DNA of 64,000 bases, taken from positions 2,356,001 to 2,420,000 of the forward strand of contig NZ_CP051006.1 in assembly GCF_014673495.1 (NCBI RefSeq), written 5' to 3'. A model generated the notes under the pieces. It ran no database searches. It was not told the DNA's origin and was given only the letters and a program-made list of their open reading frames with translations. This stretch comes from Streptomyces griseofuscus. GTDB lineage: Bacteria; Actinomycetota; Actinomycetes; Streptomycetales; Streptomycetaceae. Below, piece after piece: positions 8,427-15,844 of this stretch. The position numbers and the translations under genes are program-made. Positions within the stretch are counted from its first letter, which is position 1. The number at the start of each line of letters is the position of its first letter.

Positions 8427-8749
8427 GCCGACACCTTCTTCGGCAGGGCGCTCACCAGCGGGGAGTCATGGTCCTGGGGGCCGACCGCGCTGCCGCCGCC
8501 GGGCGAGCCGAGGGCGGTGAAGAAGTCGGCGTTGGAGGCGGCGTGGTCATCGCCCCACTCCTCGGGCAGGTCGTCCGCGAAGTAGATGGCGTCGACCGGG
8601 CACACCGGTTCGCAGGCTCCGCAGTCCACGCATTCCTCCGGATGGATGTACAGGGCGCGGCGGCCCTCGTAGATGCAGTCCACGGGGCATTCGTCGATAC
8701 AGGAGCGGTCCTTGATGTCGACGCAGGGCAGTCCTATGACGTAGGCCAT
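8423..8749 (-). CDS. 7Fe ferredoxin (FdxA-like)
   Basis: A 108-residue ferredoxin with the [3Fe-4S] pattern (PCVDIKDRSCIDECPVDC) and the [4Fe-4S] pattern (CVDCGACEPVCP), plus a C-terminal extension of about 35 residues. The start at 8749 is set by AGGAG 6 bp upstream. Located between the transporter/desaturase and the enoyl reductase, it most likely donates electrons to the membrane desaturase and possibly to the diiron enzyme on the other strand. Confidence 0.9.
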   Translation of the reverse strand: MAYVIGLPCVDIKDRSCIDECPVDCIYEGRRALYIHPEECVDCGACEPVCPVDAIYFADDLPEEWGDDHAASNADFFTALGSPGGGSAVGPQDHDSPLVSALPKKVSA

Positions 8750-8777
8750 GCTCAACTCCTTGATCAATAGGGGTTGT

Positions 8778-10151
8778 TCACTTCAGGGACACACCGGTGG
8801 TGCGCTCGCCGAGGGACAGCACGGTGACGGCGAGGACGGCCATGGCGGCGGCGATGACGGCGAACAGCGCGCCGGGACCGTGCGCGTCGAGGACCGGCAG
8901 CAGCGCGAACGGCAGTGCGCCGGCGCTGAGTTTGGACAGCGAGTACGCGGCGCCCGCGGCGGTGGCCCGGATCTCGGTCGGGTACTGCTCGGAGAGATAG
9001 ACGTGCGAGACGCTGGAGAAGACGTTGCTGAACAGGGTGTAGGCGAACCCGCACAGCACGATGAGTTCAGCGGACCCGGCGTAGGCGAAGCCGAGTCCCG
9101 CGACCACCATCGCGGCGGCCGAGAGGGCGACCAGGGTACGGCGCTCCATGCGGTCCACGATCGGCAGGACGAGGGCGGAGCCCACCGGGTAGCCGAGGAA
9201 GGACAGCGCGGTGAAGCCGAGCCCGGCGACGACGCCGTAGCCCTTGGCGGCGACGATCTGCGGGGCGAGGGTGCCGAAGCCGTAGTAGCCGACGACGGAC
9301 AGGATGCAGAACACCCACAGCACGAGGGTGCGGCGCAGCAGTCCGGGCCGGAAGATGTCGCGCAGCCGGGTGTCCCGCGCGGGCGTGTCGGCGTCCTGCT
9401 GCGGGGCGGGCGGCTCCAGGGGCAGGCCCGCTCCGGCCGCCTCGGCCTCCAGGCGGGCGACCAGCCGGTCGGCCTCCTCGGTGCGGCCGGTGGCGGCGAG
9501 CCAGCGCGGGGACTCGATCAGCTGCCGGCGCAGCACCCAGACGGCGGCGGAGCCGAGGGCGCCGAGCACGAACAGCCAGCGCCAGCCGGCCACCCCGAGC
9601 GGGGACAGCGGCACCAGCCACAGAGCGGCGAAGCCGACCGCGGGCACCCCGCAGAAGGCCAGGGTGTAGGCCCAGGCGATGAACCGGCCGCGCTTGGAGG
9701 CGGGCAGCACATCCGCCAGGTAGCAGTCGGACAGGGCCTGTTCGGCGCCGATGCCGAGACCGGCGAGGAAGCGGGTGACGATCAGCCAGGCCGCGTTGGG
9801 CGTGAAGGCGCCGAGCAGCGAACAGGCGGAGTAGATCGCCAGGTTCACCAGGAAGGCCCGACGCCGGCCGAACCGGTCCGCGATCCGGCCGAGCGTCAGG
9901 GATCCGATGAACTGGCCCACGAACGCGGAGGCCAGGACGAGTTTGAGCGAGGTCGTGCCGAAGCCGAAGTCGCTCTGCAACACCTTGCCGATGGTGCCGG
10001 AGAGGTTGTTCTCGAAGGTGTCGAAGAACAGGCCGACACCGATGACCGCGGTGAGTCTTCGATGCAGGGGAGTGATCGGCATGCGGTCCAGGCGGGCGCC
10101 GATCGGGACGGGAGCGGTGCGACCGCCGGCCGCGGCGGTGGTCTGGGACAT
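8778..10151 (-). CDS. Major facilitator superfamily transporter
   Basis: A 457-residue protein with about 12 transmembrane segments and the MFS signature between helices 2 and 3 (GRIADRFGRRRAF), repeated less exactly in the second half (DRMERRTLVAL). A central hydrophilic loop (about 210-260) separates the halves. The layout is that of sugar/aromatic-acid-type MFS members. In a biosynthetic operon, export of the product (self-protection) is the most likely role. It lies 28 bp upstream of the ferredoxin gene. Confidence 0.85.
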   Translation of the reverse strand: MSQTTAAAGGRTAPVPIGARLDRMPITPLHRRLTAVIGVGLFFDTFENNLSGTIGKVLQSDFGFGTTSLKLVLASAFVGQFIGSLTLGRIADRFGRRRAFLVNLAIYSACSLLGAFTPNAAWLIVTRFLAGLGIGAEQALSDCYLADVLPASKRGRFIAWAYTLAFCGVPAVGFAALWLVPLSPLGVAGWRWLFVLGALGSAAVWVLRRQLIESPRWLAATGRTEEADRLVARLEAEAAGAGLPLEPPAPQQDADTPARDTRLRDIFRPGLLRRTLVLWVFCILSVVGYYGFGTLAPQIVAAKGYGVVAGLGFTALSFLGYPVGSALVLPIVDRMERRTLVALSAAAMVVAGLGFAYAGSAELIVLCGFAYTLFSNVFSSVSHVYLSEQYPTEIRATAAGAAYSLSKLSAGALPFALLPVLDAHGPGALFAVIAAAMAVLAVTVLSLGERTTGVSLK

Positions 10152-10210
10152 GGGGCTGGCTCCTTGGAAACTGCTGTCGCACGCTTTCGCTGTGCTTCTG
10201 GGGAAGGAAC

Positions 10211-10237
10211 CGCCCGGGTCACCGGCGGACCCGGGCG
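10211..10237 (-). terminator. Hairpin between desaturase and transporter genes
   Basis: A perfect 10-bp stem (10211-10220 with 10228-10237) with a 7-base loop lies 59 bp downstream of the desaturase stop and upstream of the MFS gene. It could be a partial terminator or a stabilising/processing element adjusting expression within the minus-strand operon. Confidence 0.45.
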
Positions 10238-10295
10238 TGCGGCCCGGGGGCCAGGTGTGGGGGTGAGTCGGAGGTGGTCAAGGGGGGTTGGACGA

Positions 10296-11396
10296 TCAGG
10301 CCGCTTCCATCGCCTGGCGGCGGATCTGCTCGTCGACGTCACCGCGCCGCACCGGCGCGCTGACCTTGTGGAGGAAGGAGGCGACCTCGCGGTACGAGCG
10401 CCAGAAGCCGACCTCGTGGTACGGCACACCGCGTTCGGCGCAGTACTCCATGGTCAGTTCGCGGGCGCGCGGCAGGCTCTTCTGCGGCATGGCCGGGAAC
10501 AGATGGTGCTCGACCTGGTAGTTGAGGCCGCCGTACAGGAAGTCGATGAACAGGCTGGGGCGGATGTTGCGGGAGGTGAGCACCTGGCGCTGCAGCCAGT
10601 CCAGGGTCTCCTCCTCGCCGTCGCGGACCTGCATGCCCTTGTGGTTCGGGGCGAAGATCATGCCGAAGTACACGCCCAGGGCGGCGTGCTGGACGACGAT
10701 GAAGGCGACCGCGAGGCCCGGGGACAGGAAGGTGAAGGCGCAGGTGAGGTAGACGGCGGCGCGCAGCAGGATGAGGGAGGTCTCCAGCAGGGGGCGCTTG
10801 GTCTTGCCACCGGTGATGGACACGACCGCGGTCTTGAGCATCTTGAAGCCCTCAAGGACCAGCAGCACGAAGAACATCACGCTCTGGTAGCGCACCACGA
10901 GCTTCTGGGTGCCCTTGCGGGTGGGGTACTGCTTGATGTCGAAGATGGCGGTACGCCGGCCGATGTCCGGGTCCATGTCGAGGTGGTTGGGGTTGGAGTG
11001 GTGCCGGTTGTGGTGGTTGACCCACCAGCCGTAGCTGACCCCGTTGACCAGGTTGGCGTGCACGTAACCGACCGCGGAGGCGGCCTTCTTGCTGCGGAAC
11101 ATGGCCTTGTGGCCGGCGTCGTGCCACATGAACGCCGACTGGCCGCCGCACAGGCCCATCCACACCGCGGTGAGCAACTGCCACCAGGTGTTGCCCAGTT
11201 CGAAGAACGCGACGAACCCGACGGCCAGCAGGGCGGTGTTGAGGGCGAGCTTGCCCACGTAGTAGCGCGGGTCCAGATCGAGGAGTCCCTCGGCCTTGAC
11301 CCGTTTGAGCAGTTCGGCGAAGGTGGCCGACGCGCCGGTGCGTTCGCCGCCCGGTGCGGCCGCGGCCACGGCTTCCTGTATGTGCGGACGCTGCAT
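10296..11396 (-). CDS. Membrane fatty-acid desaturase
   Basis: A 366-residue integral-membrane desaturase with all three histidine boxes: HDAGH at 92-96, HHNRHH at 128-133 and QVEHH at 294-298. The Gln in the last box and the spacing resemble acyl-lipid/front-end desaturases. It would insert a C=C into an acyl chain using O2 and ferredoxin electrons; a ferredoxin is encoded in the same operon. AAGGAG sits 9 bp before the ATG. A triplet SARP-type operator lies about 220 bp upstream (11613-11641). Several aliphatic azoxy metabolites carry an unsaturated chain, which fits, but position of the double bond cannot be predicted. Confidence 0.92.
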   Translation of the reverse strand: MQRPHIQEAVAAAAPGGERTGASATFAELLKRVKAEGLLDLDPRYYVGKLALNTALLAVGFVAFFELGNTWWQLLTAVWMGLCGGQSAFMWHDAGHKAMFRSKKAASAVGYVHANLVNGVSYGWWVNHHNRHHSNPNHLDMDPDIGRRTAIFDIKQYPTRKGTQKLVVRYQSVMFFVLLVLEGFKMLKTAVVSITGGKTKRPLLETSLILLRAAVYLTCAFTFLSPGLAVAFIVVQHAALGVYFGMIFAPNHKGMQVRDGEEETLDWLQRQVLTSRNIRPSLFIDFLYGGLNYQVEHHLFPAMPQKSLPRARELTMEYCAERGVPYHEVGFWRSYREVASFLHKVSAPVRRGDVDEQIRRQAMEAA

Positions 11397-11598
11397 GCGT
11401 TGCTCTCCTTGGGAGAAAGTGCCCGATAGCGGGCGGCGGCGCCGCTGCCCCGCGGACCTGCGGACCTGCGGGCGCCGCGAGTCGACTTCAGCTCCCGCGT
11501 GGCGTCACCGCCGCGGGCTGTGGCCCGCCCGGCGGACCCGGGCGACGGGAGTACAGTGCGGCACTCCCGGACCCGGACCACCGGGCGAACGTACGTCC

Positions 11599-11641
11599 AG
11601 CGTTCCGTGCGCCACTGATGTGGCACTGATACCGGTCTGAT
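11599..11641 (-). promoter_or_regulatory. SARP-type operator and -10, for the desaturase operon
   Basis: Reading the minus strand, ATCAG occurs at 11641-11637, 11630-11626 and 11619-11615, exactly 11 bp apart. The last 7-mer (ATCAGTG, ending 11613) is followed by 8 bp and then AACGCT (11604-11599), a -10-like hexamer. Three 7-mers with 4-bp spacers placed 8 bp from the -10 is the published layout of SARP-activated promoters such as ActII-ORF4 targets. The same geometry occurs at 12986-13028 and 14167-14209. Confidence 0.7.
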
Positions 11642-11691
11642 CGGGCCAAGGTCGCCCCGGCGGCCGGTACCCGGGCCGCCCGTGCGGCCGC

Positions 11692-11841
11692 TCAGGCGGT
11701 CGCCTCGGCGCGCAGACGGTCGTCCAGGGCGCGCACCGCGGCGTCCGCGGTCTCGGCGACCTGGGTGTCGTCGGGGGCGCCGATGACGGCCATCAGCTGC
11801 TCGACCACGGCGTGCGAGAGGTCCTCGGTGGACTGGCTCAT
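11692..11841 (-). CDS. 49-residue acidic small protein in the azoxy-type cluster
   Basis: An ATG at 11841, preceded by AGGAG, opens a 49-codon frame ending TGA at 11692. The product begins MSQSTEDLSHAVVEQLMAV and continues with an Ala/Asp/Glu-rich helical stretch. There is no signal peptide or transmembrane segment. It starts 43 bp after the stop of the MprF-like transferase on the same strand, so it is probably co-transcribed with it. Good ribosome-binding site, operon position and third-position GC bias argue that it is real. I do not recognise a family. Possible roles are a transferase partner or peptide cofactor, without direct evidence. Confidence 0.6.
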   Translation of the reverse strand: MSQSTEDLSHAVVEQLMAVIGAPDDTQVAETADAAVRALDDRLRAEATA

Positions 11842-11884
11842 TTCATCGTCTCCTGTCGATGCGGGATGGGGGGCGGGGCGGGTG

Positions 11885-12892
11885 TCAGAACGCCTTGCAG
11901 GCGCGGAAGATGTGCGCGAAGCCGGGCAGCGAGGCCTGCGGTCCGTCGAAGGCGACGTACTCGGGGATCAGCAGGTCGGGGGCCCACTTCTGCTTGTACG
12001 ACAGCTGGGTCTGCGCCGGGTACAGCGCCGCGCCCTCGGCCCACAGGGCGTGCATCAGCCACTGGAACGCCGGGCTGTGGCCCTCCAGTTCGTGTCCGGC
12101 GTCGAGCCCGGTGAACGGCGTGAAGCCGAAGTGCAGCCACTCGACGCCCTCGGCGCGGAAGATCTCGATGGCGTGCGCGTTGATGGCCTCCATCAGGCCG
12201 GGCGAGCCCTCGGGGATGCGCCGGCTGAGGTCGTGCATCCAGCCGGCCCGGCTGCCGTAGACCGGCGAGTACGAGATGTAGGCCACCGGCTCGCCGTCGA
12301 TGGTGCCGCTGAACAGCCGGCGCTGGGCCTGGGCGGGCCCGCCGATCTGGCCGACCAGGAACTCCAGCTGCTGCGCGCCGCCCTTGGAGCCGAGCCACGC
12401 CTTGTCGATCACGGCGATGTGGTCGGCGACCTCGGCCGCGTCGACCTCCTGGATCTGGAGGCCGTTGCGCAGCGCGCGGGAGATCTTGTTGCGCAGCTGC
12501 ATGAACTTGGTGCCGCGCAGCGTGAAGTCCGCCAGGCTGACCGCCCAGGAGGCGCCGATCTGGTTGACGACGCAGCCGCGCGCCGCGTACCGCTCGGCGT
12601 CGGCCCGCTGGAGCTGCACCCCGACCAGGCTCAGACCCTCGTCCCGGACGTAGGTCCGGAAGGCGTCCAGCAGCGTGTCGTAGTCGCCCTCGGCGGCGAA
12701 CGGGCCGCCGAACTGCACGGCCCAGCGGCCGGTGCGGCGGTAGACGACGACGCCGTCCACGCCCGGGACGGTGAAGACACTGTTTCCGCTGTTGAGCGCG
12801 AGGAAGGAACTCGGGTTCTCGCTCGTGGTGTGGGCTCGTATCGCGTCGAGAATCAGACTGTCTGTACCGGTCTCGGTGGTGATCGCGGTCAT
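11885..12892 (-). CDS. DUF2156/MprF-like aminoacyl-tRNA-dependent transferase (VlmA-like)
   Basis: A 335-residue protein resembling the soluble double-GNAT domain of MprF lysylphosphatidylglycerol synthases. Visible landmarks are KFMQLRNKISRALRNG near the middle, 'AGWMHDLSRRIPEGSPG' and the C-terminal QTQLSYKQKWAPDL, equivalent to the conserved YRGLxxFKxKF region of MprF. There are no transmembrane helices. The start at 12892 follows GAAAGGGG; a more upstream ATG would add an unlikely 27-residue leader. MprF-type domains take an aminoacyl group from tRNA. With a seryl-tRNA synthetase in the cluster, this is the expected enzyme moving serine to a hydroxylamine oxygen, as VlmA does in valanimycin synthesis. 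Fold call is firm, substrate inferred. Confidence 0.82.
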   Translation of the reverse strand: MTAITTETGTDSLILDAIRAHTTSENPSSFLALNSGNSVFTVPGVDGVVVYRRTGRWAVQFGGPFAAEGDYDTLLDAFRTYVRDEGLSLVGVQLQRADAERYAARGCVVNQIGASWAVSLADFTLRGTKFMQLRNKISRALRNGLQIQEVDAAEVADHIAVIDKAWLGSKGGAQQLEFLVGQIGGPAQAQRRLFSGTIDGEPVAYISYSPVYGSRAGWMHDLSRRIPEGSPGLMEAINAHAIEIFRAEGVEWLHFGFTPFTGLDAGHELEGHSPAFQWLMHALWAEGAALYPAQTQLSYKQKWAPDLLIPEYVAFDGPQASLPGFAHIFRACKAF

Positions 12893-12985
12893 TCTCTTAC
12901 CCCTTTCGGGAGCGTTTTCCGTCAAAGGGAGTACAGCACCGTAACGTTGCCCTGGAAAAGAGCAGTTGGGCATTCATTTACCTGT

Positions 12986-13028
12986 GTCAGAACCGCGTCA
13001 GCATTCCGTCAGCCCTTGCTGCCAATGT
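12986..13028 (+). promoter_or_regulatory. SARP-type operator and -10, upstream of the SARP gene
   Basis: GTCAG occurs at 12986, 12997 and 13008, exactly 11 bp apart. The third 7-mer (ending 13014) is followed by 8 bp and CAATGT at 13023-13028, a -10-like hexamer. The direction is plus, toward the SARP gene at 13334, suggesting autoactivation with a leader of about 300 nt. The site also lies 94 bp upstream of the divergent transferase gene and might act on both. Confidence 0.65.
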
Positions 13029-13206
13029 GGTTGACGTGAACGGCACCGGAATCCGGAGCCGCGAGTTCACATCCTGGCCTCTACGCCACGGCCGGAACCA
13101 TGGCTGGACGCGCTTACCGCCCCGGGCGGCGGGAAATATCTGGCGTCCGTCCATGATTTCGGCACCACCCAGAAGCCGCCGGCCGCCCCCCGTCCCGGCG
13201 GAAATA

Positions 13207-13250
13207 ATGCCCCGGCGGGCCGCGGTACAGGTCGAGGCCCGCCGGGGCAT
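13207..13250 (+). terminator. Strong hairpin in the leader of the SARP gene
   Basis: A perfect 15-bp stem (13207-13221 with 13236-13250) with a 14-base loop is followed about 15 bp later by a T-rich run (ATTCTTTCTTTC). It lies between the plus-strand SARP-type promoter at 13023 and the SARP start at 13334. It could be a terminator for a short leader transcript, an attenuator, or a leftover terminator. Confidence 0.55.
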
Positions 13251-13333
13251 GGCGCGTTCGGCCATTCTTTCTTTCACGGCAGCACCACTCCGGAAACACC
13301 GTCGGCGAGGAATTGTCATCTAGGGGGAAAGAT

Positions 13334-14131
13334 ATGCTGAGGTTCTCCGTACTCGGAGCGCTGGAAATACGCACCGCCGCCGGTGAGGCGGACGTGTGCG
13401 GCGATCTCCAGCGCACTCTGGTGCAGACCCTGCTGGTCAGCGAGGGACGGCCGGTGTCCGGGGAGAGCCTGGCGGAGGAGATGTGGGGCGAGACGCTGCC
13501 CGACCACCGGGCCAACGCCCTCCAGGCACACATCAGCCGACTGCGGCGCAGGCTGCGCGCGTTGGAGCCGGACCGCCCGACGTCCCGGGTGACCATCCAT
13601 CCGGCCGGCTACCGACTCAGCGTCGGTGAGGGCGAGCTGGACGCTGCGGAGTTCGTACGGGCCGTACGGCAGGCCGAGTCGGCCGGGCCCAAGGACCCGG
13701 AGCGCACCGCCCGGATGCTCGGCGAGGCCCTCGCGCTGTGGCGTGGCCCGGTGTTCGGCGGCTTCCCCGGCGGCACCATGTGCCAGCTCGCGGGGGCGCG
13801 GTACGAGGAGTACCGGATGCGTGCGATGGAACTGCGCTTCGACGCCGAACTGCGGCTGGGCAGGCATGCGTCGGTACTCGCGGAGCTGGCCGAGGCGCAC
13901 ACCAACCATTCGCTGCGCGAGCGCTTCTGCGAGCAGCTGATGGTCGCCCTGTACTGCTCGGGCCGGCAGGCCGACGCGCTCGATGTGTTCCGCCGGATGC
14001 GCCGCAGGCTGGACGAGGAGCTTGGCATCCAGCCGTCGCCCGCGCTGCGCAAGGTGGAGCTGGCGATCCTCTCGCACGATCCGGCGCTCACCGGCGATCA
14101 CCTGGCCCCGACGGCGCTCCAGCCGGTGTGA
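13334..14131 (+). CDS. SARP-family transcriptional activator
   Basis: A 265-residue small SARP. It has an N-terminal OmpR-like winged helix (about 5-95, including the ANALQAHISRLRRRLRAL recognition-helix region) and a C-terminal bacterial transcriptional activation domain of TPR-like helices (about 96-250, ending with the typical RRRLDEELGIQPSPALRK). There is no AAA or kinase extension, so it belongs with ActII-ORF4-size pathway activators. AGGGGGAAAG precedes the ATG at 13334. Three operators of the kind SARPs bind flank cluster promoters, including one in its own upstream region. Confidence 0.93.
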   Translation: MLRFSVLGALEIRTAAGEADVCGDLQRTLVQTLLVSEGRPVSGESLAEEMWGETLPDHRANALQAHISRLRRRLRALEPDRPTSRVTIHPAGYRLSVGEGELDAAEFVRAVRQAESAGPKDPERTARMLGEALALWRGPVFGGFPGGTMCQLAGARYEEYRMRAMELRFDAELRLGRHASVLAELAEAHTNHSLRERFCEQLMVALYCSGRQADALDVFRRMRRRLDEELGIQPSPALRKVELAILSHDPALTGDHLAPTALQPV

Positions 14132-14166
14132 CCGCCGGACGTGGTCCGGACGCGGCGGGCCGGACC

Positions 14167-14209
14167 GTAAGCGGCCCGTCAGCGCCCGGTCAGACCGCGT
14201 TGCCACGAT
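14167..14209 (+). promoter_or_regulatory. SARP-type operator and -10, for the acyl-CoA carboxylase genes
   Basis: GTAAG at 14167 and GTCAG at 14178 and 14189 repeat with exact 11-bp spacing. The last 7-mer (GTCAGAC, ending 14195) is followed by 8 bp and CACGAT (14204-14209), a -10-like hexamer. The carboxylase ATG is 80 bp further on. This is the clearest of the three sites because it sits directly in a short intergenic region in front of a same-strand gene. Confidence 0.75.
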
Positions 14210-14288
14210 CGTGTCCGGATCGCACCGGCGGCGGCCCGGCGCGGGCAGCGTCCGATGTCACGTCACCTCACCGCAGAGGCAGGCAGAG

Positions 14289-15833
14289 ATGAAGTCCCAT
14301 ATCGCGGAACTGGCCGGCATACGCGAGAGCGTGCTCGCCGGCCCGAGCGAGAAGGCGACCGCCGCGCAGCACGCCAAGGGCAAGCTGACGGCACGGGAGC
14401 GGATCGAACTGCTCCTGGATCCCGGTTCCTTCCAGGAGGTCGAGCCGCTGCGCCGGCACCGGGCCACCGGTTTCGGCCTGGAGGCGAAGAAGCCGTACAC
14501 CGACGGTGTGATCACCGGCTGGGGCACGGTCGAGGACCGTACGGTCTTCGTCTACGCGCACGACTTCCGGATCTTCGGCGGCGCGCTGGGCGAGGCCCAC
14601 GCCACCAAGATCCACAAGATCATGGACATGGCCATCGCGGCCGGCGCGCCGCTCGTGTCGCTGAACGACGGCGCGGGCGCCCGTATCCAGGAGGGCGTGA
14701 CCGCGCTCGCCGGCTATGGCGGCATCTTCCGCCGGAACACGGCCGCCTCCGGAGTGATCCCGCAGATCTCCGTGATGCTCGGCCCGTGCGCGGGCGGCGC
14801 CGCCTACTCCCCCGCGCTGACCGACTTCGTCTTCATGGTCCGCGAGACCTCGCAGATGTTCATCACCGGACCCGACGTGGTCAAGGCGGTGACGGGCGAG
14901 GAGATCACCCAGAACGGCCTGGGCGGCGCGGACGTGCACGCCGAGACGAGCGGCGTCTGCCACTTCGCGTACGACGACGAGGAGACCTGCCTGGAGGAGG
15001 TCCGCTACCTCCTCTCGCTGCTCCCGGGCAACAACCGGGAGAACCCGCCGCGCACGGAGTGCTCCGACCCGGCCGACCGGCGCTGCGAGGCGCTGGCCGA
15101 CCTGGTGCCGGAGGACGGCAACCGGCCGTACGACATGACCAAGGTGATCGAGGAGATCGTCGACGACGGCGAGTACCTGGAGGTCCACCAGCGCTGGGCC
15201 CGCAACATCATCTGCGCCCTCGCCCGCCTCGACGGCCAGGTCGTCGGCATCATCGCCAACCAGCCGCAGACCCTCGCCGGCGTCCTCGACATCGAGGCGT
15301 CGGAAAAGGCCGCGCGCTTCGTGCAGATGTGCGACGCCTTCAGCATCCCGCTGGTCACCCTGCTGGACGTGCCGGGCTTCCTGCCGGGCGTAGGCCAGGA
15401 GCACGGCGGCATCATCCGCCGCGGCGCGAAGCTGCTGTACGCCTACTGCAACGCCACCGTGCCGCGCATCTCCCTGATCCTGCGCAAGGCGTACGGCGGC
15501 GCGTACATCGTCATGGACTCCCAGTCGATCGGCGCGGACCTGACGTTCGCCTGGCCGACGAACGAGATCGCGGTGATGGGCGCGGAGGGCGCGGCCAACG
15601 TCATCTTCCGCCGCCAGATCGCCGAGGCCGAGGACCCCGAGGCCATGCGCGCACGGCTGGTCAAGGAGTACAAGTCCGAGCTGATGCACCCCTATTACGC
15701 CGCCGAGCGCGGCCTCGTCGACGACGTCATCGATCCCGCCGAGACCCGCGAGGTCCTGGTGCGGTCGCTGGCGATGCTCCGCACGAAGCACGCGGAGAGC
15801 CCCGCCCGCAAGCACGGCAACCCCCCTCAATGA
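14289..15833 (+). CDS. Acyl-CoA carboxylase carboxyltransferase (beta) subunit
   Basis: A 514-residue PccB/AccB-type carboxyltransferase. It transfers CO2 from carboxybiotin to acetyl- or propionyl-CoA. Two crotonase-like halves are visible: the N half holds NDGAGARIQEGVTALAGYGG and GPCAGGAAYSPALTDF, the C half DVPGFLPGVGQEHGGIIRRG and KAYGGAYIVM. Both glycine-pair oxyanion motifs are present. The ATG at 14289 follows GGCAGAG. With the epsilon subunit downstream it needs a biotinylated alpha subunit encoded elsewhere. In this cluster it probably raises malonyl-CoA for chain elongation. Confidence 0.94.
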   Translation: MKSHIAELAGIRESVLAGPSEKATAAQHAKGKLTARERIELLLDPGSFQEVEPLRRHRATGFGLEAKKPYTDGVITGWGTVEDRTVFVYAHDFRIFGGALGEAHATKIHKIMDMAIAAGAPLVSLNDGAGARIQEGVTALAGYGGIFRRNTAASGVIPQISVMLGPCAGGAAYSPALTDFVFMVRETSQMFITGPDVVKAVTGEEITQNGLGGADVHAETSGVCHFAYDDEETCLEEVRYLLSLLPGNNRENPPRTECSDPADRRCEALADLVPEDGNRPYDMTKVIEEIVDDGEYLEVHQRWARNIICALARLDGQVVGIIANQPQTLAGVLDIEASEKAARFVQMCDAFSIPLVTLLDVPGFLPGVGQEHGGIIRRGAKLLYAYCNATVPRISLILRKAYGGAYIVMDSQSIGADLTFAWPTNEIAVMGAEGAANVIFRRQIAEAEDPEAMRARLVKEYKSELMHPYYAAERGLVDDVIDPAETREVLVRSLAMLRTKHAESPARKHGNPPQ

Positions 15834-15844
15834 CGGAGGTCCCC

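Noticed and set aside
8748..11429. An 890-codon plus-strand frame opposite the transporter and desaturase genes
   Set aside because: Low-complexity Gly/Gln/Glu/Ala composition and complete overlap with two well-supported minus-strand genes mark it as a composition artefact.
13027..13323. Possible 98-residue ORF in the SARP leader
   Set aside because: It spans a perfect hairpin, has no ribosome-binding site and its product looks random. Treated as untranslated leader.
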